Program-made: the position numbers and the translations under genes
Notes under the pieces: generated by a model
The model's input: only the letters and a program-made list of their open reading frames with translations
The model's database searches: none
Told to the model about the DNA's origin: nothing
DNA from: Hsuehochloa calcarea
Lineage: Eukaryota > Streptophyta > Magnoliopsida > Poales > Poaceae
DNA: 64,000 bases
Assembly (NCBI GenBank): GCA_036346395.1
Contig: CM070598.1
Coordinates: 10,213,517 to 10,277,516, forward strand
Direction: 5' to 3'
Part shown: in pieces, positions 24,522 to 36,479 of the stretch
Layout of the letters: each line of letters begins with the position of its first letter
Position numbering within the stretch: the first letter of the stretch is position 1

Positions 24522-24700
24522 CTCGTGGCCGTCCATGACGCCCGGCATCCGCTTGTCCGTGAGGGTGATGAGGTCGCACGCGCCGTCGTCAGCAGACGCA
24601 CGTAGCCGTTCTCCGTCCATTACCGGCTCGTGCCCTAGTCCACGGCGCCGGCGAGGCCGCCGTTTTGCACCGCTCCTGCCACAACCTGTACATACACGGC
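24522..24700 (-). pseudogene. possible fragment of a response-regulator receiver domain
   Basis: In minus orientation the frame reads DGERLRASADDGACDL, then ITLTDKRMPGVMDGHE. This resembles the phospho-acceptor core of plant two-component receivers (xLTDK-MPxMDGHE, with the Asp of LTDK as phosphate acceptor). A donor-like gtacgt follows GHE directly, as at an exon end. No other receiver motif or start codon could be placed, and there appears to be one extra residue between MP and MDG. Likely a stray or decayed fragment. Confidence 0.4.
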
Positions 24701-24975
24701 ATGGCATCGCTTGTTCGCTTGTTATTTTGTTTACACACCACGAAACTAACAGAGAAGAAGGACCGAATTCAAGAAGAAAGGGCCAACAGTTACTACGCAA
24801 AAGTTGATTCCCAAGAGGTTTCGTTCTACTTCCAGCTATCGCGCTGCTTGAGATGCCCGTACATCTCCGATCGTGCATGTGTTTTTTTCTTCTTCAGAAT
24901 TCTGATCAATTGATGCAAGCTTGGGTCAAATTAAAACCGCGCCCACATGACATGTTTGCGATCGAGTTGTGTATG

Positions 24976-25798
24976 TGTAACCACTTTGAGGATCGAGGAA
25001 TGGTAGATGGAATCGTGGGCCGTCGATGATATAGAGTCGATCTTACGAATAAATATTTAGGGGTCTCTTAGAATTAAAATCACACAGAGAAAGATATAAG
25101 AATTTAGACATGTTCAATCCTTCTCCTCAGAGAATAACAACCATACTCATGTGTGGATGTATTCACTTATGCTCTTTACAATCAGGAAGAAAACTAATGC
25201 TAGATGTCTCCTCTCGATTGTCTCCTCTCGATCCGCCCCAATGTCCACTGACTTTTGGCTTTATATAACGCATTGAGGGGTGACAATTACTCCAGACCAA
25301 GAAGCACCTTAACACTTGATGAAATACGTACGTTGATGGAGGTTATTGTCAGGGAGATAACACCCCACATCGCCTGACAGTTATCATTGGAGACATAGAT
25401 GTAGTACATACAGTTATCCTAGAGGATAATAGTGTATATTAACTGCTCTGTATTGATCACGTTGTATAAGAGTTTTTAGTCGATTGTGCCCACATGTCTG
25501 TAGGCTTTATCGATTATAGGGTGATCTTAATTGACATGGTCGTAGAAAACCTTACAGGCATGATATGGTCGTAGAAAGGCTTACGACTATGAGGTGGTCG
25601 TAGAATATCTTACGACCATACATAGTGGTTGTAGGATGGTTTACAACTAATTATCTTAAACTTCTCTCTTATGAACGATAAGGGGTATACTCAAGACTAT
25701 CATGGGGATATTGTTATCTATAATAATAGTTACAGATAAATAATTTAATTAATTGAGGATTATTATATCCTTGTCATCTAGCCCGCCCCCCCTTCAAG
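24976..25798 (-). repeat. probable 3' LTR and polypurine tract of the gypsy remnant
   Basis: On the minus strand a purine tract (cttgaaggggggg then cgggctaga, 25798-25777) sits directly before TGACAAGG at 25776, the expected PPT-LTR junction. Inside, the minus strand carries a TATA box, tatataaagcc, near 25265. The LTR end is set tentatively at 24976, where the minus strand gives ...tggttaca. The second LTR is missing, so the ends cannot be confirmed by comparison. Confidence 0.5.
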
Positions 25799-26886
25799 TG
25801 AAAATAACTTACTTGGAAAAGGAGGTCGTAGAATAGTTATGGTCGGAAACAAAGTCTTTCCGACCGGTATTTCATTTGATCAGAAATACACTTGGTCAAA
25901 AAGGTAATTTCACTTGAGTTGAAAAGACAGGATTGTTTTCCCAAACGGTCAGATAAAGAATCCCAACCATCTTCTGCAAAGTCTCATTTATGGAGAGTAG
26001 TCTTCGAAGAGATGACGATGTTTTGACTTCCAACAATTTATTGGGTGTAGTTTCCAACAGAATTTTAATCGTTGGACCTCCAGTCACATCCGTTGAATTC
26101 TATCACAAGCTAATGGTTATAAATAACCATCAGAAAAGGCAGAACCTAAAAAAACTCACTTATAAACTTTCTATCTTTCCCACTTTCTCTTTTTTAAAAG
26201 TTCTCACATCCAAACTCCTCAGGTTTGAGTAGATTTTTTTAGAAGAAATAATCAGATCTGAGTTCAAATGGGAAGAATCAAGGATGGATATAAAGAAGTT
26301 ATCCATCTTTAAAATTGCTAGAACTTTTCTGAAGCTTTTGTTGAAGTGGAAAATGGTAGATGATGAACTGCAGTCCTTAAAAGAGAGATGTGAGATTTCT
26401 ATCTTCAAAGCTTTTTATGAGTATAAACTCATATTGCCTTAGTATTCTTCTACTATGAGTAAGATTGTGGAAAAGAGAAAACCCATGAAACATGACTTCA
26501 AGGTGGTCGAAAAGTCAATTTATTCCATGGATTGAAGTCCTCAAGAAATTAGTAGAAAAAAGATCCCAATGATCAGGTGAGCACTTCATTGTTTATGATG
26601 TGTAACTTTTGACTAGGTGACATTCTCATTCTCCGACCAATGTAAAGAGGGTCAAAAGGTATGAAAAAATACACAAAGAATGTAGAGAGGGTCATGAGAA
26701 GAGCAATGCACAAAGAATGCTGCCTCCCATGATAACGAGGTCAAGAAACTTGGTTCTTGTTTACCTACGACAAGTTTTATTTACTAGTCTTTAGGAAGTA
26801 TATTTCTGACTGGTCGTACTCTATTTTCAGAGCAAGCAGTCGAAGTAAAACAACTCCAAGAAGCTTCGACTCGTAGTCAGGAGGAG

Positions 26887-27315
26887 ATGAAGTCAACGAA
26901 GACCAATCTTAAGGACGACATTTTCCTTCTCAACAATGTACTCGGAGGACTTGGTGCTAAGGAGGTCACTCCTCTTGAAGACACCATGATTGCCCAGACA
27001 AGTGCCATTGAACAACAAGTTGGAGCTTTGCAGGAGTTGATAACAACTTTGAAGACCAATCAAGCCGACTCAATAAGAGGGGCGGTCGAAAGTGCAGTAA
27101 GTTATGCCTTGGCGAAGCTCAAGGCACATGACCGTAATCTAAGCCTTCAACCAATCGAAGCTGATTTCGACTGCCTTGAAGCAGAGCAGCACAACTGATT
27201 AAAGAAGTACAACCGGCCGGCAAGAAGGTCGTAGAGGAGATGCAAATTGGATCTCCTGCATTAGAGAAGTTTGTGATAGGGAATATTGTTGTAAAGACGA
27301 TCTTTTGTTTATAGA
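26887..27315 (+). pseudogene. antisense coiled-coil ORF remnant of the gypsy element
   Basis: The plus strand, opposite to pol, encodes MKSTKTNLKDDIFLLNNVLG, a heptad-rich helical stretch (SAIEQQVGALQELITTLK), then SAVSYALAKLKAHDRNLSLQ. After EADFDCLEAE the frame slips by one base and continues as AAQLIKEVQPAGKKVVEEM. This resembles the C-terminus of coiled-coil 'putative gypsy type transposon' proteins found beside plant gypsy elements (from memory). Another piece lies upstream at about 26227-26441 (EESRMDIKKLSIFKIARTFL). It is broken and no start region was found. Confidence 0.5.
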
Positions 27316-27836
27316 TACAAACCTTCATTTTCTTGCAAGCTGTCTTATTGAGTACTTAGTAACTCATAAGACAAGAAATAAAAAAGAAAATCGAACCTTT
27401 AAGACTAAGAATTGAAGTCATATTTATAACTTTATCCTAGCCCCAAACTATTTGCTTAGTTTAGTTATATAAACTAAGTAAATGGTGCAAAAAAGGGTTT
27501 GCTTAAAAAGTATTTATCCGGCTATTGTTGTCGATCACGATTGTTATGCACTGGTTATAAGAGTTAGTAACAGGTCGACACTAGGAAGTTCCTTCTAGTG
27601 GGCAGGAGGACCACATGGAGAAAGGAAAGACTTTGACTAGGTGAGTTGCTTTCTTCGACCAAGTGAATCAAATCGAGAGTATGAACATTAGTTAGACAAA
27701 CTAAAAGAGTGTGCTTAAAAAATTCGGTCGACCTTTCATAGAAAACTCAATTGTGTTGTACTGATAGTAGGAGTTAGAAACAACACGCCGCTAGGACGTT
27801 CCTTCTAGTGGGCAGGACCACGTGCAGAGAGGAAAG

Positions 27837-30800
27837 TGTGAGACCCCGGTTTATTGGGCTTGTAATGCTTAACCATCCATTTGGTCCTAGCATCACAAAT
27901 CGAATAAACCGAGACTCGAGACATGTATACTTCCCAGAAGTGCAGTATACATACCCCTTTACAAAATTCATGCATCAATTCCATTCATTCACATAGAACC
28001 GAAGCAAGCAACAAACCAGAAGTTAACATAAATAAAGGATAGCTATTACAAAAGAGAGGCCGACCGGCCAAATTACATATACATACAGAAATTGAACAGC
28101 GGAAGCAAAAGTGCCATAAGATGGCTATAAACCAAAAGAGCCAATCAGTGTGCCTTTAACCCACAAGGCAACCGACCGGACCGTCAAGCACATTTCACAA
28201 AAGTGAGGCCCTTGGGGCTCACCTTCCTCCTCTGCAACAAATAGTTAAGCAAAGCAAATGAGTACAAAAATTGTACTCCGCAAGACTTACGTGTAGAGTA
28301 ACAGACCTATATATATGCTACATGCAAGCTTATTTAAGTGGGGGATGTATGTTTCTTTTCAGCACAAAGCAATTTTTATTTGCAATAATGTAATACATTT
28401 AAAAGCAAGTTGACAAATCTGTTTTTAATGTTCAAATAACCGTAAATGACAACAATATAACAGTAGATAGATGACAACAACAATCCTGGAAGTGACTAAA
28501 CCATTAGTCACCACAACAATAGCATGAATTACCCATTCATACCAACCAAGTCAAGTTTTAATTTAAAAGGTTGTAGTCTAACTCTTGAAAGACCTCCCCA
28601 AGCGTGTCCATAACCTAAGACGAGGCTATTCGAATAGTTTTATACCCTGCAGGGGTGTACCAATGTACCCACACGCCATACCTCCTTTTTGCCAAGCTAT
28701 TGGCACACTTCCTTTGGTGTGCCGGCACAGCTAAGTCCTACGAGACATTTCCAATATTGTGTATTAACTACGAGCCGTCCGTATGGATAGAAACCCATAC
28801 GTTGTGTCAGAGTCATTGTAAAGCCTCGGTCAACTACCCATCGCAGGTAAAGCATTGGACAACTACAATACTCCCCGAGGTGGAGAGCCTACCCGGAATC
28901 TCCACCACCGCACACCCAACACAAGAACACATATCCTTTTTCACACAACACACACAACCCCCTCCTGCGACTCGGAGATAACACACGCCAAAGTACTTAG
29001 CCAAGAGAGGTCTCATATCCCTCTCGCGTGGTTAGCACGTAAAAATGCTTGGTTTAGTGTAACAAGATGTTCGGTCCTTGTTGACTTAGGCAAGACATCC
29101 ACAAACCCAATAACCCACCATCCAACCACTTGCCCAAGTCCAAATCATTTTTTTATTTTCAGATTTTGACTTTACAAAATAACAAATCGTAAGGGCTAGA
29201 CATAATGGAATAATATTTAGATGTGTGATCAAGATCATCGACTAAAATCGATGATCGCCCATTACTACCGAAACTAAGCATTTCTAAGCAATTTCACTTC
29301 GCAGTCTACTAAGTGACAAGAGTCCATCCATCGAACTCAATTCACTGCAAATAACCTAGGCTCATGGTAGTAGAGGATAATCAATTCCTACAGATTATGC
29401 AACTATATGATACTAACCATAATTTAACAACAAAGTAGCAATGCATATATACGAGTTGAAATCAATATATTAGACTTGAAAAATAATGGGATTAACATGA
29501 TCAAACTGCTTGCCTGTTTGCTGTGGGTCAAGATGTTGCTGAGGATCAATTATATTGTCAACGTGCTCTTCGGATCCTAACGAGAAAGCGAAAAACAACC
29601 GATAAGAACGAAGAAAACGCAAAGACCCAATAGTAAACTTTCTCCAAATATTATGAAAAATTTTACAGTAGTAAGAGCATAATTTATAAAGAATTTAGCA
29701 ATAAGAACCAATTGATTTGGATTCTTAATGCCAAAGATATGACCAAATCAATTTTGCTCAGCTTTTATAAATCATAAATACTACTATTCATTAGCAAAAT
29801 TTTCTGGAGCTAAACTGAGGTTTAAATCATTTTTAGATTAAATTTTATTTAAAAATATAACCAATAAAATTTGAATCAACCGAAAAGGATTTAAAATGAA
29901 TTAGTTATGCATTTTACAAGTTAATACATTTTTCAGTTGGAAAATAATTCTTTCGGGAAAAATCATAAATGAGAATCGACGTGGACGAACTTGGATCGTT
30001 GATCTTGGATCCAACGGTCCAAGTTCCTCGGACGACGCGCGTGCGTGACCCCTAAACCCTAAACGCCAACCGTTGGATCTGGATCCAACAGTCCGCGTGG
30101 ATCAGAGCGTGCGGGCGGTCCGAACGTCTACACGCACACGAGCCGTTGATCTTGGATCCAACGACCCATGTGAACTCGAATTGGGACCGTTGATCTTGGA
30201 TCCAACTATCCACAGACCGAAACGCGCGATGAATTCAAACTTCCGTGCGATCTTGGACCGTTGATCTTAGGATTGACGGTCCAAACTGAATCACGTTCAA
30301 ACCGTCTCCCTATTTTCGTCCGGCAAAAATGACGGGGAAGAACGGCTCGCCGCCGGCGGCTCTGGCCGCGGCGGTGCGAGCAAGTGCCCAAAATGGGTTC
30401 CAAACATCATTGCGCACCCAATGGTACCAACCAATTTGGCTGCGGTGGTCTAGAACGCCGGCAAGCCGGAGACAACCGAAGTGGCCGAAAATGACCAAAA
30501 TGAAAAACGGCGATGAGCTCAGCTGCGGTTCAAGGGAGCGGGTGCCAATCAACTAGGGACTAATAAGAATTTACCTGAGCGCAAATAATGCACCGAGGAG
30601 GGTTTAATCGGCTCGGGTGAAGGAAAATAGAGTTTTCGGCCGAAAATGGGGAAACCCAAATTCAGCCGAGCCCTGAGAAAATTTAACCAAATTGAGTGAG
30701 GGTTAAGCTTCAGAGAGTAAATGGGGAGCAGAGGGAGCAAAGACTTAAAGAAGAAAACCCCTGCTGCACCGCCTCCACCGAAGCTCCAAACTCAACAATG

Positions 30801-31982
30801 GCGGCCGAGGGGATTGCGAGGATCTGCAGCTCAAGCAAGCTGGTGAGTGCTAGCTGGAGTTGCGGAGGTGCTAAAGGAAGCCAAGAGTGAAGCAATGGAG
30901 TTTAAATAGCTGAGGATGGCAAAGGGCAACGGCGATATCTCCCTTCGGTCAACACGACCATTAGAGCGCGCGAGGGCGACGGGAGCAGTTGAACAATAGA
31001 CGTCTGGGGGAGGAGCACGACGGGCATTAAATGCGCACAGAAGTAGCCGTTTAAAGGCGACCGAAGAAGGGACTGCACGCTGCGTTTTTCTCCTCTGCGC
31101 ACGCCATGGCTGAGCTCACGCGCGCGCTGACCGGAGGAAGGAGACGACGTGTCGACCGTCGGATTGAAATCGAACGGTTGAGTTAGAACGGGTGGATTAT
31201 AACGATTCGATCGTTCGCTTGATCTTGGGCCGTTGATTTGGATCCTACGGTTCACGTTGCGCGAGGCGTTCGGATAGTCCGAACGTTCACGCGATTGTGG
31301 ACCCTCGATTCAGAATCCAACGGTTCAAATGGATCGACGCGCTCGGATGGTCCGAACGTTTCTGCGAGCGTGGGTCGTTCGATGCCGATCCAACGGCTCA
31401 CAGCTCTCGCGCCGAAGTGACCGAGTTGGTATAGTTAGTTGATCGAATCAAGTCAAGTGGCTCGAGCCCGAGTTTGATTCGAACCCGATGAACAGTGAAA
31501 ACCAGTTAGGGTTTGAATTTAAACATCTGATTTTTGAGGAATTATTTAAGGTAGCAAACAAGCTCCAAAAATTATAAAATTTTAACTGAAGGTTGCTGAC
31601 AGCAGGAGGCACCTCTCATAAAATATTTAGAGATTTTCATGCACTGAATTTTTCTCCAGAAATTCCAGAAGGTGAAAGCTATGGTTTGACCAAGCTTTGA
31701 CTTGCCTCCAAAAATTATCAAATAATTTCTAAAAATCATGAGATAATTCAGAGGTGTTAACAAGCCTTCCTAGAACTCAGAAAAAATATTTCCAAGGGTT
31801 TGGCACAAGATCTATGCCAAGGAGGTTTTTTATTAGAGTCAATTGAGGATTTGATTTAGTATTTTCCATAATTCTTTTACAAAAATTACAGAAATACTCC
31901 TGGACTTCGAGATGCAAGAAAAGTTTTAATTTCTTCTCATTTTCTTACATTTGAAACACAAATCCATATTTGGGATGTTACA
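27837..31982. mobile_element. solo LTR of 4.15 kb, TSD gaaag
   Basis: It starts TGTGAGACCCCGGTTTATTG and ends TTTGGGATGTTACA, and is flanked by the exact 5-bp repeat gaaag at 27832-27836 and 31983-31987. Sequence on both sides (ggacgttccttctagtgggc... and agacttcgactaggtg...) belongs to the interrupted gypsy element. No gag-pol frame lies inside, so it is read as a very long solo LTR. Two clusters of the repeated motif ccgttgatcttggatccaac occur at about 29995-30290 and, degenerate, 31215-31405. A GC-rich part at 30310-30900 has open frames that match nothing recognised. Confidence 0.82.
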
Positions 31983-32224
31983 GAAAGACTTCGACTAGGT
32001 GGTGTGTCTTTCTCCAGCCAGGTTAAATGAATCGAATTTTCCAAAAATGGTCGAACAAATTATAAGCTCACTCAAGTTAGAAAATTCTTCGAAAATAAAA
32101 TGATCGAAAGCATTACTCAATGTAAAACAATAAAGATTGAATGAAGCATAAACTTTATTGAAAAAGCAAGAGATTACACATAGAATTTGCGTAATTGATC
32201 GATATTCCAAGAATTAGAAAGGAT

Positions 32225-33950
32225 TCAACCATCTTCCATTGCGAGTCGTACTGAGCTTGGTTGCGTAACTTTGACCACTGTGTAAGGGCCTTCCCACTTG
32301 GGGTAAAGTTTGTTTCGATTAGACTGGGATTGAATCTTTTTCAATACCAAGTCACCTACAGCAAGGTTGTGAGACTGTACCTTACAATTATAGTATTTGC
32401 GTAGGGTTTGTTGGTAGACTGTCGAATGGATTAAGGCATGATTCCTGACCAGAGTCGTTGTCATTTTTGCCCCATGTCGATTGAATCTTTAGTTCTAGTG
32501 GAAGCATGGTTTCAGCCCTAAAAACTAGGGAAAATGGGGTTTCACCTGTAGCCCGACTAGCAGTCGTGCGAATTGCCCGTAATACTGAGGGCAATTCTTT
32601 TACCCAAGCCCCCGAGCGCTTTATAAGCTGGTCGAAGAGTCAAGTTTTGATTCCATGCATAAATTGGATATTTGCTCTTTCAACTGCCTCATTGCTTTGT
32701 GGATGGGTGACAAAGCCATAACACAGTTTAGTACCCAACTCTTCGCAAAATTCTTAGAATTTTACGCTCGAAAATTATTTACCATCATTTGTAATTATTC
32801 GATTTGGAACACCGCATCGAGTAATTACGCTTCACATCATAAATCTCTTGGCTACTTCCGTTGTTATCCCAGTCACAGGTTCGTCTTCAATCCATTTTAT
32901 GAACGTATCTATAGCCATAAAAAGGAACTCGAAACCTCCTGGTGCTTTTGAGAATGGTCCTAAGATATCAAGACCCTATGTTGCAAAAGACCAAGAGAAA
33001 GGTATGGTTTGCAATGCTTGAGCCAGTTGGTGTATTTGCTTGCTATGAAACTGGCATTGTACACACTTTGTAACCAACTCTTTGGCATCATGGAGGGCTG
33101 TTGGTCAAAATAAACCTTATCGAAAGACTTTTCCAACCAGCATTCTATAAGAAGCACAAGTTCCACAAATGCCTCCGTGTATATTATGAAGGGGATTTAA
33201 TCATTCTCTCTGCGATATGCATTGCATGAGAACCCCTAGAGTACCTCGTTTATAGAGGACTCTTTCGACCAAAGTATACATTTTGGCCTTGCGGGATAAA
33301 TGACAAGCTTTAAGATCGTTATTAGTTATTGTACCCTTCTGAAGATACTCAATAGGAGATTTCTCTGATGTTTCGGCCAGAGACAACTTCTAGAGTTGTT
33401 CCAAGAAGACTCCTGTTGGTACCTGTGATCGGGAAGAAGCTATTCGAGCCAATTGGTCAGCGAGAAAATTATCCTTTCGAGGGATATACTGTAGCTCGAA
33501 ACAAAAAAAAAATACTTTTCAAGCTTCTCGACTTCCAATAAGTACCGAGACATGGTTGGATTAGAGCACTAGTACTTTTTTCTGACCTGATTTACGACTA
33601 GTTAAGAATCCCTAACACTTTCGCTGCTTGTATGCCAGCCAGCAAGCATTCGTATGCTGTCACGTTATTTGTGGCAGGAAAGTTTAATTGAATAGGATAC
33701 TTTACAGTCTCTCTTGTAGGAGATTTTAGAACCACCCCAACCCCTGAGCCACTTAGTGTAAGTGACCCATCAAAGTACATTGTCCACTAGTCGTGGGATT
33801 CGTGCTGGGGATCCTGAACGGGATCAGGATTTATCCATTTGGCGATAAAGTCTGCCAAGATCTGGGATTTAATGGTCATTCGGGACATGAAATGGAGATC
33901 AAACTTCCCAAGTTCAACCGACTATTTTACCATACGTCCGGCTGCTTCCC
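32225..33950 (-). pseudogene. Ty3/gypsy pol remnant (RNase H + integrase)
   Basis: Domains in minus order: SVELGKFDLHF and KSQILADFIAKW (RT/RNase H linker, ~33925-33800); MYFDGSLTLSGSGVGVVLKS (RNase H start, 33780); IPRKDNFLADQLARIAS (RNase H end, ~33480-33430); KGTITNNDLKACHLSRKAKM and LYKRGTLGVLMQCIS (connector, 33386-33201); a decayed HHCC integrase zinc region (33166-32960); RTTASRATGETPFSLVF (integrase core end); GDLVLKKIQSQSNRNKL and PKWEGPYTVVKV (integrase C-terminus, to 32225). Stops interrupt the frame, for example TAG where Trp is expected after GRMVK and TAG before WTMYFDG. Not functional. Confidence 0.85.
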
Positions 33951-33955
33951 TATTC

Positions 33956-34555
33956 CTGCTGCTTCCCTATTCTAGAGAACAACCCCTAAGGGAAACTCGG
34001 ACAACACAATTACCTTGTGCGCCTGAAAAATAATGCCCTAGTTTCCTCAAAGACACGGGGAGAGTATATAACAGTTTTTGGACCTGGGGGTTTCGCTCCT
34101 TAGGCTCGTGCCGCCCTGGCCTAGATCCAGATCTGGATCTCACCGCGGTCGGGCTCCTCCACCTCCCTCCTCCTCCGCCTGCGGACGCCCTCCTCCTCCA
34201 CCCCTCCTCCTCTTCCTGCGGCCACCCTCCTCCACCTCTCTCCTCCTCCACCCGCGGCTGTCACCCTCCTCCTCCCTCTACCCCATGCTGGCCCGGCCAC
34301 TGCCCTCCTCCTCCCTCTACCCCGCGCTGGCCTGGCCGTCGGCCTCCTCCCAAGACTCCGTAGCCCAAGTCCTTTTCTGGCACCGCTCAAGTCCTTCTCC
34401 GGTGCCAGCTCCCTCCTCCCCCACTGTCCAAGTCCTCTACCGGCGCCGCTGGCGGTGGCGGCCCAAACCCTAGCCGCCGCTGGCTCTGTTTTTTCATCTT
34501 ATTTTACCTTTTTCTGGTTGTAAATTGTTGGTTCTGTAATATTTATTTATTTGTT
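33956..34555. other. GC-rich segment next to the gypsy truncation point
   Basis: It contains two tandem ~37-bp copies of ctcctcctccctctacccc plus tgctggcc-type sequence (about 34268-34340), in a C/T-rich stretch that is open in several frames. No product recognised. It may be exon or leader sequence of a lost gene. Confidence 0.35.
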
Positions 34556-34559
34556 TGTT

Positions 34560-34880
34560 TTATTAATTATTCATTTTAATGATGATTTTTAATATTTATT
34601 GGTTGTAATAAATGTTTATTGTGATAAATGTTGTTAAATGCACTAATTGTGGTTTATTGTGTTGTTTGCGGTATATCGTTGTTAATCGCAGTATATTGCA
34701 TTGTTTGCGGTATATTGTCGTTAATCGTCGTTAATTACGGTAGTCATCGTTCATTGCAGTCAATTGTGTTAATCGTCATTAATTCTGGTCAACTGCAGTA
34801 GTTGTTGTCAATTGTGTTAGTCGTCGTTAATAATCGTCAATTGTCGTTAGTTGTCGTTAAATATTGTTAATTACGTTAAA
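34560..34880. repeat. degenerate tcgttaat-type repeat field
   Basis: Short units such as tgtcgttaatcgtcgttaat, gtcaattgtgttaatcgtca and gcggtatattg recur with variation for about 300 bp, mostly 8-15 bp apart. No coding potential. Confidence 0.55.
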
Positions 34881-35545
34881 CGACATAAAACAAGATATTC
34901 ATGTCCTCACGGACATTTCAGATATTTCCCATCTCGGAAGCTACAGTCATCCTATCTAAAAGCCAGACACCAAATCTCTTTAGCCCAGCCGTTCAGCCCT
35001 GCAGCCCAGCTGGAAGTCGCTTTTCAGGAAAACTGCAGCCGTTCCAAACAAACCCTAATTGATCGACTGCCTAGGTTGGCTTTGGCCAACTACTGTACGT
35101 ACTCCTGTAATTCTTAATGTGTCATCCTCGCACACCGGACTAATTTCAAATGAACCGATGAGCTAGGTCGATTTGTCGAAAGTTCAATCGGACGGTTGGA
35201 AAACAGATCGATCAACAAAGGACTAGACCTTTCTTTGGTTACCACGTATAGAGAACGCGCACGCGAGACAACGTGGACGTTGCTACTACACATCAGTGGT
35301 ACGAGTATCATCACTCAATGGCCTTGTCCAAGGTGCTAGCGAGCGGGGCGAAATCAGAGCTAGCCCAAACGGGTCCTTGTAACGGACTAACGCCTTCTAT
35401 TCAGGGTGCACAGCTAGCCCAAACCATTGATCCATGGGTCCTCGTCCGAGCTAGCCCACCATAAGACGTCGCCGCTCACCGGCCAGGAAGTCTCCAAGCG
35501 CACAAGCAACAACGTGTCAGGTGCCACACGACATACGATACGAGT
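34881..35545. other. intergenic sequence
   Basis: No gene or defined element recognised. Frames are short and without known motifs. Confidence 0.3.
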
Positions 35546-35573
35546 CCACCGCCACCGCCACCGCCACCGCCAC
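35546..35573. repeat. (ccaccg)n microsatellite
   Basis: About four and a half ccaccg units. Confidence 0.75.
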
Positions 35574-35579
35574 GAGTAG

Positions 35580-36475
35580 TGGTGGGCATTGGGCCGTGCC
35601 GTGCCGGCACGACACGAATTCACCATGCTTCGGGCCGCGTCGTGCCGTGTTGGCCTACCTTGCCTCCGCCTAGGCCTAAGTACGGTCCAAAGCCCGCCGT
35701 GCTGGGATCGTGCCGTGTCGGCCTCAGCCTAGCCCTACGTAACTATAGACATCTGTGAAGACGACAGCCGTCGACGTCGCCCAGGAAAACAAAGACACTA
35801 ATGTGCCATCTACGCCTGCTCCCCCTCGCCATAGCGTCCTCCCCCTCTTGGACGTCAATGAAGAACTCCGCCCACCTCGGCCGCGCCGCGCGCTTTGCGA
35901 AGGGGGTGAGAAGGACGGCGACGAGGACGTGGTTGGAGGGAGGGTGGAGGGTGGCGGCGCATGGGGAGGGAGAGGGAGGGCGGCGACACGTGGGGAGGAA
36001 GAGGGAGGGGGCAGCCAACGGTGCGTGGGGAGGAAAGGCGACGATCGGCGGTGAGTGGGGAGGGAGGCGGTTGGAGATGGAGGGAGGGGAATCAGCGAAT
36101 GTGATTAAGGATTGGGAATTTGAGAGTCAGAACTCGGGGGAAAGGGTTGGAGATGGGGGTTGAGAGAGGTCAGGAGGGATGATGGGTCAGACCGGTTGAC
36201 AGAATGGGGTGATTGGTTAGACCAGACGGATGTGAGGGAGTGATTGGGCCAGGCTGAGGGAGGGGTTAGGCTATAACGGGAAAGTTGGATCTATTTCATG
36301 CCGTGTCGGCCCAAGCACGGCCCAACTAGCCGTGTCATGCTGTACCGTCCAACAGATCGTATTCTCAGGTCCAACTTGGCTCGTCGTTCGTACCGTATCG
36401 GTCCAACTCATCACGTATCATATCGTACTGTGCATAGATTGTACTGTACTGATCGAATTTTGAACCAACAAAAAA
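35580..36475. repeat. GC-rich non-autonomous DNA element with gccgtgccg motifs
   Basis: The left end carries gtgggcattgggccgtgccg and tgccggcacgacacg; the right end (36296-36470) carries catgccgtgtcggcccaagc and degenerate accgtatcggtccaac. Such palindromic ggccgtgcc sequences are typical of hAT/MULE-like grass elements. The core (35750-36250) is purine-rich and open in several frames with no known domain. No TSD was established. Confidence 0.4.
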
Positions 36476-36479
36476 AAAC

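Larger units (their letters stand above)
24976..33955 (-). mobile_element. decayed Ty3/gypsy retrotransposon, 5'-truncated, split by a solo LTR
   Basis: Reading on the minus strand: a polyprotein remnant with RNase H and integrase (33950-32225), a non-pol region that holds an antisense ORF (31983-32224 and 25800-27836), a polypurine tract (25777-25798) and a 3' LTR (25776 to about 24976). A solo LTR at 27837-31982 interrupts it. Gag, protease, most of reverse transcriptase and the 5' LTR are missing, so homology ends near 33955. In-frame stops and frameshifts show it is dead. The order RNase H then integrase fits Ty3/gypsy. Outer limits are approximate. Confidence 0.7.

Noticed and set aside
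26887..27198. Host gene encoding a coiled-coil protein
   Set aside because: It lies within the gypsy remnant, is frameshifted and resembles transposon-associated antisense proteins.
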